A DNA stretch of 56,799 nucleotides, taken from an uncultured Dorea sp. GTDB lineage: Bacteria; Bacillota; Clostridia; Lachnospirales; Lachnospiraceae. The number at the start of each line of letters is the position of its first letter. Position 1 is the first letter of the stretch. Below are positions 47,541 to 56,792 of the stretch, piece by piece. Where the stretch lies: assembly GCA_910579925.1 (NCBI GenBank), contig CAJTVY010000020.1, positions 1 through 56,799 on the forward strand, read 5' to 3'. Under the pieces are notes generated by a model. That model was given only the letters and a program-made list of their open reading frames with translations, was not told where the DNA came from and made no database searches. The position numbers were made by a program, and so were the translations under genes.

Positions 47541-49266
47541 AGTAAAGGAGTATAAGAAAGCCTCTGTTGCTACGCCTCTGTTTATGATACTGGAAGTGTT
47601 GATGGAGATGATGATTCCGTTTCTGATGGCTTCCATCATAGACGACGGCGTGAATGCGGGAGATCTCAGGCATATCTATGAGGTGGGAGGAATCATGGTG
47701 GCAGCGGCGTCAATCGGTCTGCTCGCCGGGATGGCGGGGGGAAGGTATGGAGCGAAAGCATCTGCCGGGTTTGCAAAGAATCTGCGGGAGACCATGTTTA
47801 ACCATATACAGACATTTTCATTTGCGAATATTGACAAATACAGTACGGCCGGGCTGGTAACAAGGCTTACGACGGATGTGACCAATGTACAGAACGCTTA
47901 TCAGATGACCCTGAGGATGTTCACGCGTGCGCCGGCAAGTCTTTTGTGCGCGATGATTATGGCTTTTCGGATTAACCGGAAGCTGTCTAACGTTTACCTG
48001 GCGGCAGTGCTGATTCTTGGGGTTGTGCTGATGCTGATTATGAGCAATGCGACGAAGTATTTTCAGCAGGCTTTTCCGAAATATGACGACATGAATGCCT
48101 CTGTCCAGGAGAATGTTTCTGCGATCCGGGTCGTAAAGGCATATGTCCGGGAGGAGCAGGAGACGGTTAAGTTCAGAAAAGCAAGCGAGAATATTTATCA
48201 GATCTTTATGAAGGCGGAATGTAAGCTGGTGTATAATGCGCCGCTTATGCAGTTTACGGTCTACGCCTGTATTCTTCTGATCAGCTGGATCGGGGCGAAG
48301 ATGATCGTTGCGTCTTCGCTTACCACCGGGGAACTGATGAGTCTGCTTGCGTATTGTATGAATATTCTGATGAGTCTTATGATGCTGTCCATGGTCTTTG
48401 TTATGATTTCTATGAGTATGGCCAGTGTCCGGCGGATTTCGGAGGTATTGAATGAATGCAGCGATATCAGGAATCCGGATGAACCGGTGATGGAGGTGAC
48501 GGATGGAAGCATTGAATTCAGGCATGTGGATTTTGCGTATCGCAAGGATAGTGAAAGTCCGGTGCTCAAAGACGTGAATCTTGCGATCCGGCCGGGCGAG
48601 ATGATCGGGATCATCGGAGGAACCGGCAGCGCCAAGACCAGTCTCGTGAATCTGTTGAGCCGTCTGTATGACGTGACAGGCGGCGAGGTTCTTGTAGGCG
48701 GAAGAAATGTGAAAGAATACGATATGGAGACTCTGCGTAATCAGGTGTCCGTGGTGCTTCAGAATAATGTTCTGTTCTCGGGTTCGATTCTCGATAACCT
48801 TCGGTGGGGCAGCCGGGAGGCCACAGAAGAGGAATGTATGGAAGCGTGCCGCCAGGCGTGTGCGGATGAATTTATCAGGCGGTTCCCCAAAGGGTATGAA
48901 ACGCACATAGAACAGGGCGGAAGTAACGTCTCGGGCGGTCAGAGACAGAGGCTTTGTATTGCAAGGGCGCTTCTTAAGAAGCCGAAGGTTCTGATCCTGG
49001 ACGACAGTACCAGTGCGGTAGACACGGCTACAGATGCCAGGATCCGACAGGCATTTCGCGAGGAGATCCCGGATACGACAAAGCTGATCATTGCCCAGAG
49101 GATCGCCAGTGTGATGGAGGCAGACCGGATCATTGTGATGGAGGACGGGCGTGTGGACGGCTTTGGAACCCATGAGGAGCTGCTTCGGGAAAACGACATT
49201 TATCGCGAGGTTTATGAATCTCAGACCAGAGGCGGCGGAGATTTTGATGAGAAGGCGGGTGATTAA
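47518..49266 (+). CDS. ABC exporter half-transporter with degenerate NBD (heterodimer subunit 1)
   Basis: A 582-residue protein with a six-helix ABC type I exporter domain (residues about 1-310) and a C-terminal NBD. Walker A is GGTGSAKTS and the signature is VSGGQRQRL. Walker B ends ILDDSTSAVD, with Asp replacing the catalytic Glu. The H-loop is IIAQRI, with Gln replacing His. These changes mark the degenerate half of heterodimeric exporters such as BmrC/D or TM287/288. The start lies within the MarR gene. It is followed by the canonical partner after 3 bases. It probably exports drugs, lipids or peptides. Confidence 0.9.
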   Translation: MIRTLLREVKEYKKASVATPLFMILEVLMEMMIPFLMASIIDDGVNAGDLRHIYEVGGIMVAAASIGLLAGMAGGRYGAKASAGFAKNLRETMFNHIQTFSFANIDKYSTAGLVTRLTTDVTNVQNAYQMTLRMFTRAPASLLCAMIMAFRINRKLSNVYLAAVLILGVVLMLIMSNATKYFQQAFPKYDDMNASVQENVSAIRVVKAYVREEQETVKFRKASENIYQIFMKAECKLVYNAPLMQFTVYACILLISWIGAKMIVASSLTTGELMSLLAYCMNILMSLMMLSMVFVMISMSMASVRRISEVLNECSDIRNPDEPVMEVTDGSIEFRHVDFAYRKDSESPVLKDVNLAIRPGEMIGIIGGTGSAKTSLVNLLSRLYDVTGGEVLVGGRNVKEYDMETLRNQVSVVLQNNVLFSGSILDNLRWGSREATEEECMEACRQACADEFIRRFPKGYETHIEQGGSNVSGGQRQRLCIARALLKKPKVLILDDSTSAVDTATDARIRQAFREEIPDTTKLIIAQRIASVMEADRIIVMEDGRVDGFGTHEELLRENDIYREVYESQTRGGGDFDEKAGD

Positions 49267-49269
49267 AAA

Positions 49270-51174
49270 ATGGCGGGACCGATGAACGGAAGGGCAAGAG
49301 GGATGAAGCCCAAGGTTAAGAATCCCATGAAGATATTCAAAAGGCTGACGGCCTATGTTTTTCAGTATTATAAGTTCCATTATCTGGCGGTGATTGCACT
49401 GATCTTTGTGAGCGTACTTGCGAATGTAAAAGGAACGCTGTTTATGAAGAATCTGATTGACGATTATATTACACCGTTTCTTATGACGGAAACGCCTGAT
49501 TTTACCCCTCTGGCAAATGCAATCAGAAGGGTCGCCGTATTCTATGGCGTGGGAATTGTTTCTACCTATGCGTATAACCGGATCATGGTCAACGTGACCC
49601 AGGGGACGCTCAGGTCGCTCAGGGACGATCTGTTTGCACATATGGAGCGGCTGCCGGTTAAATATTTTGATACCCATGCCCACGGGGACATTATGTCTGT
49701 CTATACCAATGACATCGATACGCTGCGCCAGATGATCAGCCAGAGTATTCCCCAGGTGATAAACAGCGGGATCACGATTATCAGTGTATTCGTCAGCATG
49801 CTTATCTTAAGTATTCCGCTTACGCTGGTCACGCTTGCCATGGTAGCGGTCATGATCTTAAGTTCCAGGGCGGCTGCCGGACGAAGCGGGAAATATTTTC
49901 TGGAACAGCAGAAAAATCTGGGAGCGGTGAACGGGTATATTGAGGAAATGATGAACGGGCAGAAGGTGGTAAAGGTGTTCTGTCATGAAGAAGAGAATAA
50001 GAAGGCTTTTAAGGAACTGAACAACCGGCTTTTCGTCAGTGCGGACCAGGCCAATACTTTTGCCAATTTCCTGGGGCCGATTAATGCGCAGCTTGGAAAT
50101 ATCAGCTATGTGGTGTGCGCCATCGTAGGCGGCGTGCTGGCGCTGAATCATGTCGGCGGGTTTACGCTTGGGGCTCTTGCAAGTTTTCTGACCTTTAACA
50201 AGAGCTTCAGTATGCCGATCAACCAGGTGAGCCAGCAGCTTAATGCAGTAGTTATGGCCATGGCAGGCGCACAGCGTGTATTCGGGCTTCTGGATGAGCA
50301 GGTGGAACAGGACGATGGATATGTGACGCTGGTCAATGTCACAGAGGCAGACGGGAAGCTTAAGGAGAGCGAGGCCAGGACGGGAAGATGGGCGTGGAAA
50401 CATACCCACCAGGCGGACGGCAGCGTGGATTATGTAGAAGTGCGGGGCGACGTGGTATTTAACGGCGTAGACTTCGGATACGATGATGATAAGATTGTGC
50501 TGCATGACGTGAAACTGTATGCAGAGCCAGGACAGAAGATTGCGTTCGTTGGTTCTACCGGGGCTGGGAAGACGACGATTACGAATCTGATCAATCGTTT
50601 TTACGATATCCAGGACGGAAAGATCCGGTATGACGGGATTAATATTAATAAGATTAAGAAAGCGGATCTGCGCCGGTCTTTGGGAATCGTCCTGCAGGAC
50701 ACCCATCTGTTTACAGGGACGGTACGAGAGAACATCCGCTTCGGAAAGCTGAATGCAACGGACGAAGAAGTGACGGAAGCGGCGAAGCTTGCCAATGCAG
50801 ACGGATTCATTCGACGGCTGCCCAACGGGTATGACACTATGCTGACCGGAGACGGCGCTAACTTAAGCCAGGGGCAGAGGCAGCTTCTTGCCATTGCGCG
50901 GGCAGCGGTTGCCGATCCGCCGGTACTGATTCTGGATGAAGCCACCAGTTCCATTGATACCAGGACAGAACGGATCGTGCAGGACGGTATGGATAAGCTG
51001 ATGAACAAAAGGACGACGTTCGTAATTGCCCACAGGCTGTCAACGGTACGGAATTCGGATTGTATCATGGTTCTGGAACAGGGGCGGATTATCGAACGGG
51101 GAACCCATGAGCAGTTGATTGAGGAGAAAGGAAGATATTACCAGTTATATACTGGAAATTCAATTAGTGCATAG
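49270..51174 (+). CDS. ABC exporter half-transporter with canonical NBD (heterodimer subunit 2)
   Basis: A 634-residue partner of the upstream subunit. It has six transmembrane helices (about residues 35-340) and then an NBD with Walker A GSTGAGKTT, signature LSQGQRQLLAIARA, Walker B LILDEATSSID with catalytic Glu, and H-loop VIAHRLSTV. A roughly 40-residue insert (NVTEADGKLKESEARTGRWAWKHTHQADGS) separates the two domains, as in many clostridial members. The start is 3 bases after the partner stop. Together they should form one functional and one degenerate ATP site. Confidence 0.92.
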   Translation: MAGPMNGRARGMKPKVKNPMKIFKRLTAYVFQYYKFHYLAVIALIFVSVLANVKGTLFMKNLIDDYITPFLMTETPDFTPLANAIRRVAVFYGVGIVSTYAYNRIMVNVTQGTLRSLRDDLFAHMERLPVKYFDTHAHGDIMSVYTNDIDTLRQMISQSIPQVINSGITIISVFVSMLILSIPLTLVTLAMVAVMILSSRAAAGRSGKYFLEQQKNLGAVNGYIEEMMNGQKVVKVFCHEEENKKAFKELNNRLFVSADQANTFANFLGPINAQLGNISYVVCAIVGGVLALNHVGGFTLGALASFLTFNKSFSMPINQVSQQLNAVVMAMAGAQRVFGLLDEQVEQDDGYVTLVNVTEADGKLKESEARTGRWAWKHTHQADGSVDYVEVRGDVVFNGVDFGYDDDKIVLHDVKLYAEPGQKIAFVGSTGAGKTTITNLINRFYDIQDGKIRYDGININKIKKADLRRSLGIVLQDTHLFTGTVRENIRFGKLNATDEEVTEAAKLANADGFIRRLPNGYDTMLTGDGANLSQGQRQLLAIARAAVADPPVLILDEATSSIDTRTERIVQDGMDKLMNKRTTFVIAHRLSTVRNSDCIMVLEQGRIIERGTHEQLIEEKGRYYQLYTGNSISA

Positions 51175-51216
51175 GTGATATAGATAAATTGTTATACCAT
51201 ATAGAGGACTTCCTGC

Positions 51217-51245
51217 TTGCAACATGTCCGGGATTTTCTTATAAT
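51217..51245 (+). promoter_or_regulatory. Predicted promoter of the cysteine desulfidase gene
   Basis: TTGCAA (51217-51222) and TATAAT (51240-51245) have 17-base spacing. The short leader carries a GC-rich hairpin, GGAGCCGCCG/CGGCGGTTCC (51275-51303), ending just before the ribosome binding site. It could modulate translation. Confidence 0.65.
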
Positions 51246-51318
51246 GAGCATATAAGAAATTGAATAGACAGTGCGGAGCCGCCGGAAGAGAAGCGGCGGT
51301 TCCCGAAGGAGGATAAGC

Positions 51319-52596
51319 ATGCAGAAGACAGATGAAAAATACCATGCATATGTGCAGATCTTAAAGGAAGAGCTGGTTCCGGCAATGGGTTGTACCGAGC
51401 CCATCGCCCTGGCCTATGCTGCGGCGAAAGCGAGAGAGGTTCTGGGGGAGATTCCGGACAAGGTAAGTATCGGGGCGAGCGGGAGCATCATCAAGAACGT
51501 CAAGAGCGTGATCGTTCCTAATACGAATCATCTTAAGGGGATTCCGGCGGCTGCAACGGCTGGCATTATTGCGGGAAAAGCCGAGAAAGAGTTAGAGGTG
51601 ATCGCAGAGGTTTCTGAGGCGCAGACGAAAGAAATGGTGGATTTTCTTGATAAGGTTCCGGTCAGTGTAGACCATATTGACAATGGGATTACTTTTGATA
51701 TCATCGTCATTGTGTTCAAGGGAGATTCTTATGTAAAGGTGCGGATCGCCAATTATCATACGAACATTGTGCTGATTGAGAAGGACGGTGAGAAGCTTCT
51801 GGATGTCCCGGTGGAAGGGGAGCGTGAAGAAGGGCTGACAGACCGAAGCCTCCTTAACATGGAGAGTATCTGGGATTTTGCCTGCACCGTGGATGTAGAG
51901 GACGTAAAGGAAGTGCTGGACCGTCAGATTTCCTACAATACTGCCATTGCTCAGGAAGGACTTGAGGGGAATTACGGGGCCAACATCGGAAGCGTACTTC
52001 TGGAGACTTATGGAACGGATGTGCGTACCCGGGCTAAGGCCATGGCGGCGGCAGGATCGGATGCCCGTATGAATGGCTGTGAGCTTCCGGTTATTATCAA
52101 TGCGGGGAGCGGGAACCAGGGAATGACCTGTTCTCTTCCTGTTCTGGAATATGCGAAAGAGAAGGGGGCGGACCAGGAGAGAACCTACCGTGCGCTGACT
52201 CTGTCCAATCTGGTGGCTATTCACCAGAAGACGGGAATCGGAAGGCTTTCGGCATACTGCGGCGCCGTCAGCGCCGGAGCGGCGGCGGGTGCGGGGATTG
52301 CGTACCTGTGCGGCGGCGGATACGAGGAAGCGGTACATACAGTGGTGAATGCGCTGGCAATCGTGTCCGGTATGGTATGTGACGGAGCGAAGGCTTCCTG
52401 TGCGGCTAAGATTGCCGCATCTGTGGATGCCGGGATCCTGGGATACAATATGTATCTGCGGGGGCAGCAGTTCTATGCGGGAGACGGTATCGTGACGGAT
52501 GGAGTGGAGGCTACGATTATGAATATCGGACGGCTTGGAAAAGAAGGTATGCGGGAGACCAATGAAGAGATTATTAAGATGATGATCGGCGAGTAA
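51319..52596 (+). CDS. L-cysteine desulfidase/UPF0597 family protein (CyuA/YhaM-like)
   Basis: A 425-residue cytoplasmic protein of the serine-dehydratase-alpha-like family. Members bind an oxygen-labile [4Fe-4S] cluster and convert L-cysteine to sulfide, pyruvate and ammonia. Conserved segments include VPAMGCTEPIALAYAAAKAREV (Cys25), GASGSIIKNVKSVIVPNT, NGCELPVIINAGSGNQGMTCSLPVLEYA and GMVCDGAKASCAAKIAASVDAG, which hold the candidate cluster cysteines. The ATG at 51319 follows GAAGGAGG. It is transcribed alone. It is another sulfur-amino-acid enzyme in the same window as the nitrogenase-like/C-S lyase operon, though 39 kb away. Confidence 0.87.
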   Translation: MQKTDEKYHAYVQILKEELVPAMGCTEPIALAYAAAKAREVLGEIPDKVSIGASGSIIKNVKSVIVPNTNHLKGIPAAATAGIIAGKAEKELEVIAEVSEAQTKEMVDFLDKVPVSVDHIDNGITFDIIVIVFKGDSYVKVRIANYHTNIVLIEKDGEKLLDVPVEGEREEGLTDRSLLNMESIWDFACTVDVEDVKEVLDRQISYNTAIAQEGLEGNYGANIGSVLLETYGTDVRTRAKAMAAAGSDARMNGCELPVIINAGSGNQGMTCSLPVLEYAKEKGADQERTYRALTLSNLVAIHQKTGIGRLSAYCGAVSAGAAAGAGIAYLCGGGYEEAVHTVVNALAIVSGMVCDGAKASCAAKIAASVDAGILGYNMYLRGQQFYAGDGIVTDGVEATIMNIGRLGKEGMRETNEEIIKMMIGE

Positions 52597-52609
52597 GTTT
52601 TTTGGAAAG

Positions 52610-52642
52610 AAGGACAGGGAAGAAAAATCTCTGTTCTTTTTT
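52610..52642 (+). terminator. Terminator after the cysteine desulfidase gene
   Basis: AAGGACAGGGA and TCTCTGTTCTT pair around AGAAAAA, followed by TTTTT. Confidence 0.75.
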
Positions 52643-52715
52643 GCGCAGTAAAAGGGAATTGTGTTATGATAATTAGGGTAAATAAAAATGGGATAAGAAG
52701 AGCAGGAAGAATAAG

Positions 52716-55700
52716 ATGGAAGAGTGGAAGAGCAGATTTCAGAAAAATACATTAAGCCAGGGGAAAGATTATTTTGAGAGAGAACGGGTCTTTGAACTGG
52801 AGGAAACGGAAGGAACCTACACGGCGTCAGTGGTGGAGCGCAAAAGGTATGACGTAAGGATCACGGGTTATGGGGAGCAGGAGGGATTAAGGATGTACTG
52901 CGGATGTCCCCACGCAAAGAGCGGAAGCTGCTGCAAGCATATGGCGGCGGTTCTGTATGCGATTGACGACTGGAACGAGCAGAAGAATAAGATGGAAGAG
53001 GAGATTGAGGAAGGTGGAACAAGGGAGGCGGAGCAGTATGCATATTTTGATAAAGTAAAGATCAGAGAGTCTATGCACCTTCCGGTGGATGCCTTGCGCA
53101 AGGGGAGAGCGTTTCTGGCGGGAAATCTGGCCAGATTGAAGAGTATTGATACGGGATTTTACCAGGGCATGAATGAGCAGCTTGGTTTCATTGAGGCAGA
53201 TGTGGCGGACGGCAGAATGAGTTATCCGGTGCGGATCGTTTTTGCCAGGGACAGGGCGGTGTCTGCTTCCTGCTGCTGCGGCATGGGGACAAGGAATTTT
53301 CATAGTTATTATACACCGGTGGATAACTGTCCGCACATTGCCGCTGTGATGCTTTTGCTGGCAGAGTATTTAGACGAGAACCGCATTGGGGACGCCACAG
53401 ACCTGTGGGGAAGCGCTATTATACATTCGTTCCGTAAGAATCTGACCAACCGGACGATCTCCGACGTTATGGGAAGTGATTCCAGTCTTATACTTAAGCC
53501 CCGTCTGGTGAAAAAGGGGGACAGACTGACCGTTTCCTTTAAGATCGGGCAGAAAAGGATGCTGCTTATAAAGGATCTGTTTGAGTTTGAGGAAAATGTA
53601 AGGAACTCTGCCATGGGAAACTATGGTTCGAATATGCAGATTAACCATCGGCCGGAGAATTTTACCACACAGGGGAGACGGTGGATTGACTTTATTGGAA
53701 GCGTGGTGGAGGAGGAGAAGGAATTTGATAACCGGGTTCGTGAATCTAATACATATGTGAAGAAATCGCTGGCAAAGAAAAACGAGATGGGATTGTTTGG
53801 GTGGAGGCTGGACCGTTTCTATGAGATCGCCAAAGATGAACCGGTTCCTTATGAAGAGCGGGGCGAGGAAGGAAATCGGAAATATGAATTGTCCTGCAGG
53901 GAAGAAAACCCGAAGATCCATATGACGATATGCAGGAACCGTCTGGATAAGAGCCATACCTTTCACGGGGTTGCTGTGACCTGCGACGTTCCGTACCTTT
54001 TCTATGGAGTGAATACTGCGTATTATATTCAGGGAAACAGGTTCTGTCGGATAGACGAGGAGTTTCTGAAAAAGATACGTCCATTAGTGGTTAAGAATGG
54101 AAGAACCGGCCTGTCTTTTCAGATCGGCAGAAATACGCTGTCGGATTTCTACTATTCGGTGCTTCCACAGATACGGGATATAGTGGACGTGGTGGAAGAG
54201 GACGGGGATGAGATTGTCCGTTATCTTCCGCCGGAGGCAGAATTCGTATTCTATCTGGATGCCGAAGATGACAATATCTCCTGTAAGCCCCATGTGCGTT
54301 ACGGTGAGGTGGAATTCGCCCTTCTGGAAGAGGAGGACGGAAAGGGAAATGTGCCTCGTGAAGAACAGAAGGAACAGGAGACTCTTTTTCTTCTGCAGCA
54401 ATGGTTTCCCTGTGTGGATAAGGAGAAACAGGAGTTTCATTGTGGGAAGGACGAAGAGTGTATATACCAGGCGCTGTCAAAGGGCGTGGATGGGTTGATG
54501 AACCTGGGGGAGGTCCAGTGTACCAGACGTTTCTCGAATCTGAAAATTACGAAAAAGATGCGAATGTCAGTGGGAGTATCCATTTCCAGCGGCCTTCTGA
54601 ATCTGGATATCGGGACGGAGGATCTGCCTATGGAAGAACTTTTGGAGATTCTTGGCAGTTACCGCACCAGGAAGAAGTATCACAGGCTGAAAAACGGAGA
54701 TTTTCTGGATCTTGAGGATAATTCTTATGAGATGCTTAGTGAGATGATGGAGGCCCTTCATCTGTCGCCGAAGGATTTTATCAAGGGGAAGGTAGAACTT
54801 CCGCTGTACCGGACGCTGTATCTGGACAAGATGCTGGAAGAGAATGAGAATATTTACAGTGAGAGGGACAGGCATTTTAAGAATCTGGTGAGGGAGTTTA
54901 AGACGGTCAATGATTCGGATTTCCGGATTCCGAAATCTCTTGCAAGAGTGCTGCGGAATTATCAGAAGAACGGATACCGCTGGCTGCGCACACTAGAGGC
55001 GTTTCGGTTCGGCGGAATACTGGCGGATGATATGGGACTTGGGAAGACTCTTCAGGTGATTGCGGTACTGCTTGCGGCGAAGGAGGAAGGGCGAAAAGGA
55101 GTGTCGCTGGTCATAACTCCTGCTTCTCTGGTGCTGAACTGGGGGGAAGAAATTCGTAAGTTCGCCCCGGAACTTGACTTTCTGCTGATCGCAGGGGGAC
55201 AGGAGGAGAGGCGGCGAAAGCTTGAGGACTATCAAGAGGCGGACGTGCTGATTACTTCGTATGATCTGTTGAAACGGGATGCAGCTTTCTATGAAGGGAA
55301 GGAGTTTCTTTACCAGATTATTGACGAAGCGCAGTATATCAAGAATCATCAGACCGTGGCGGCGAAAGCGGTGAAGGTGATTAAGAGTCAGACCAGGTAT
55401 GCGCTGACGGGAACGCCTATCGAGAACAGGCTTAGTGAGATCTGGAGTATTTTCGACTATCTGATGCCAGGATTCCTGTACAGATATGAGGTGTTCAAGC
55501 GGGAGATCGAGACGCCGGTTGTGAAGAACCAGGATGAGAGAGCGATGGAGAGGCTTAAGAAGATGACTGTGCCTTTTATCCTTAGAAGACTAAAAGGGGA
55601 TGTGCTGAAGGATCTGCCTGACAAGATAGAGAAAACCCATTTTGTAAGGTTTGAGAAGGCGCAGCAGGAATTATATGACGCACAGGTGATACATATGCGT

Positions 55701-56336
55701 CAGAAGATTTCCATGCAGAACGGAGAGGAATTTCAGAAAAATAAGATGCAGATATTTGCTGAACTTATGCGGCTTCGGCAGATCTGCTGCGACCCATGTC
55801 TGTGCTTTGAGAATTATAAGGGAGACTCGGCGAAGCTTCTGGCATGCCTGGAACTGGTGCACAGAGCCGCAGAGGGCGGACATAAGATTTTGCTTTTTTC
55901 CCAGTTCGTGTCAATGCTGGAGATTATCAGGGAGAAGTTTGAAGAAAGCGGTATTTCTTTCTATATGATTACCGGGGAGACCTCAAAGGAAAAGAGGATG
56001 AATCTGGTGAAAAATTTTAACGAGGATGATACCAGGGTATTTCTGATCTCTTTGAAAGCAGGAGGGGTAGGACTGAATCTGACGGGGGCGGATGTGGTGA
56101 TCCATTATGACCCATGGTGGAATCTTGCGGTTCAGAACCAGGCCACTGACCGGGCGCATCGAATCGGACAGGATAAGAAGGTGACGGTCTATCAGTTGAT
56201 TGCCAAGGGATCCGTAGAGGAGAAGATTCAGAAGATCCAGGAATCAAAAAAGGAACTGTCGGAGCAGGTAATCGGCGAAGGAACAGGGCAGATGGGGAGT
56301 ATGACCAGAGAAGATTTCCTGGAACTTCTGGAGTAG
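52716..56336 (+). CDS. SNF2-family DEAD/DEAH helicase with N-terminal SWIM zinc finger
   Basis: A 1206-residue protein. The SWIM zinc finger is at about residues 62-75 (CGC, then CCKH). A long middle region (SNF2_assoc type) follows. The SNF2 ATPase starts at about residue 745: Q-like RVLRNYQKNGYRWL, Walker A ADDMGLGKTLQV (about 770-780), DEAQ Walker B (about 868) and TGTPIENRLSEIWSIFDYLMPGFL. The helicase C domain includes LLFSQFVSMLEII, SLKAGGVGLNLTGADVVIHYDPWWN and QATDRAHRIGQ. This is the common Firmicute SWIM/SNF2 protein, thought to remodel DNA-protein complexes during transcription or repair. It stands alone, and no defence genes are next to it. Confidence 0.92.
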   Translation: MEEWKSRFQKNTLSQGKDYFERERVFELEETEGTYTASVVERKRYDVRITGYGEQEGLRMYCGCPHAKSGSCCKHMAAVLYAIDDWNEQKNKMEEEIEEGGTREAEQYAYFDKVKIRESMHLPVDALRKGRAFLAGNLARLKSIDTGFYQGMNEQLGFIEADVADGRMSYPVRIVFARDRAVSASCCCGMGTRNFHSYYTPVDNCPHIAAVMLLLAEYLDENRIGDATDLWGSAIIHSFRKNLTNRTISDVMGSDSSLILKPRLVKKGDRLTVSFKIGQKRMLLIKDLFEFEENVRNSAMGNYGSNMQINHRPENFTTQGRRWIDFIGSVVEEEKEFDNRVRESNTYVKKSLAKKNEMGLFGWRLDRFYEIAKDEPVPYEERGEEGNRKYELSCREENPKIHMTICRNRLDKSHTFHGVAVTCDVPYLFYGVNTAYYIQGNRFCRIDEEFLKKIRPLVVKNGRTGLSFQIGRNTLSDFYYSVLPQIRDIVDVVEEDGDEIVRYLPPEAEFVFYLDAEDDNISCKPHVRYGEVEFALLEEEDGKGNVPREEQKEQETLFLLQQWFPCVDKEKQEFHCGKDEECIYQALSKGVDGLMNLGEVQCTRRFSNLKITKKMRMSVGVSISSGLLNLDIGTEDLPMEELLEILGSYRTRKKYHRLKNGDFLDLEDNSYEMLSEMMEALHLSPKDFIKGKVELPLYRTLYLDKMLEENENIYSERDRHFKNLVREFKTVNDSDFRIPKSLARVLRNYQKNGYRWLRTLEAFRFGGILADDMGLGKTLQVIAVLLAAKEEGRKGVSLVITPASLVLNWGEEIRKFAPELDFLLIAGGQEERRRKLEDYQEADVLITSYDLLKRDAAFYEGKEFLYQIIDEAQYIKNHQTVAAKAVKVIKSQTRYALTGTPIENRLSEIWSIFDYLMPGFLYRYEVFKREIETPVVKNQDERAMERLKKMTVPFILRRLKGDVLKDLPDKIEKTHFVRFEKAQQELYDAQVIHMRQKISMQNGEEFQKNKMQIFAELMRLRQICCDPCLCFENYKGDSAKLLACLELVHRAAEGGHKILLFSQFVSMLEIIREKFEESGISFYMITGETSKEKRMNLVKNFNEDDTRVFLISLKAGGVGLNLTGADVVIHYDPWWNLAVQNQATDRAHRIGQDKKVTVYQLIAKGSVEEKIQKIQESKKELSEQVIGEGTGQMGSMTREDFLELLE

Positions 56337-56380
56337 AATATGAGGGAAAAAATAAAAAATAAAAAAAATTGAAAAAAGTG

Positions 56381-56409
56381 TTGCATTTTGTTGTCGTCTA
56401 TGGTATTAT
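56381..56409 (+). promoter_or_regulatory. Predicted promoter of the tRNA operon
   Basis: TTGCAT (56381-56386) and TATTAT (56404-56409) have 17-base spacing. A hairpin GTCAGC/GCTGAC within 56413-56443 lies between the promoter and the first tRNA and may guide 5' processing. Confidence 0.65.
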
Positions 56410-56447
56410 AAATCTCGGTCAGCACGGTAGCGTGGCTGACGAGATAA

Positions 56448-56519
56448 GGCTCCATGGTCAAGCGGTTAAGACATCGCCCTTTCACGGCGGTAACACGGGT
56501 TCGATTCCCGTTGGAGTCA
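56448..56519 (+). tRNA. tRNA-Glu (anticodon TTC)
   Basis: 72 bases. The acceptor GGCTCCA pairs with TGGAGTC. The anticodon loop CTTTCAC carries TTC, and the T-loop is GGTTCGATTCC. First of four clustered tRNAs. Confidence 0.95.
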
Positions 56520-56536
56520 TTTTGCTAGTTCTGCTT

Positions 56537-56609
56537 GCCGATGTGGCTCAATTGGCAGAGCAGCTGATTTGTAATCAGCAGGTTATCGGTTCGAGTCCGA
56601 TCATCGGCT
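56537..56609 (+). tRNA. tRNA-Thr (anticodon TGT)
   Basis: 73 bases. The acceptor GCCGATG pairs with CATCGGC. The anticodon stem CTGAT/ATCAG has loop TTTGTAA. Confidence 0.95.
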
Positions 56610-56636
56610 TAGTCCTATAAGGGACTTAATGATTTT

Positions 56637-56710
56637 GGACCTTTAGCTCAGTTGGTTAGAGCAATCGGCTCATAACCGATCGGTCCTGGGTTCGAGTCCC
56701 CGAAGGTCCA
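56637..56710 (+). tRNA. tRNA with CAT anticodon (Met, or Ile2 if lysidine-modified)
   Basis: 74 bases. The acceptor GGACCTT pairs with AAGGTCC. The anticodon loop CTCATAA carries CAT. The acceptor and D-arm sequence resemble the Bacillus Ile2 tRNA as well as elongator Met, so identity is left open. It is not an initiator type because the acceptor end is fully paired. Confidence 0.9.
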
Positions 56711-56718
56711 TTATCCAA

Positions 56719-56792
56719 GGCCCAGTGGCTCAGTTGGTTAGAGCGCCGCCCTGTCACGGCGGAGGTCGAGAGTTCGAGTCTCTTCTGGGTCG
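56719..56792 (+). tRNA. tRNA-Asp (anticodon GTC)
   Basis: 74 bases. The acceptor GGCCCAG pairs with CTGGGTC (one G-T). The anticodon loop CTGTCAC carries GTC, and the discriminator G fits tRNA-Asp. Confidence 0.94.

Noticed and set aside
47818..49683. 621-residue antisense reading frame across the ABC exporter genes
   Set aside because: It is a low-complexity His/Arg-rich shadow of two well-supported ABC genes with no ribosome binding site.
52716..56336. SNF2 helicase as part of an anti-phage defence island
   Set aside because: It is the common stand-alone SWIM/SNF2 protein and no nuclease, methylase or other defence gene is adjacent.
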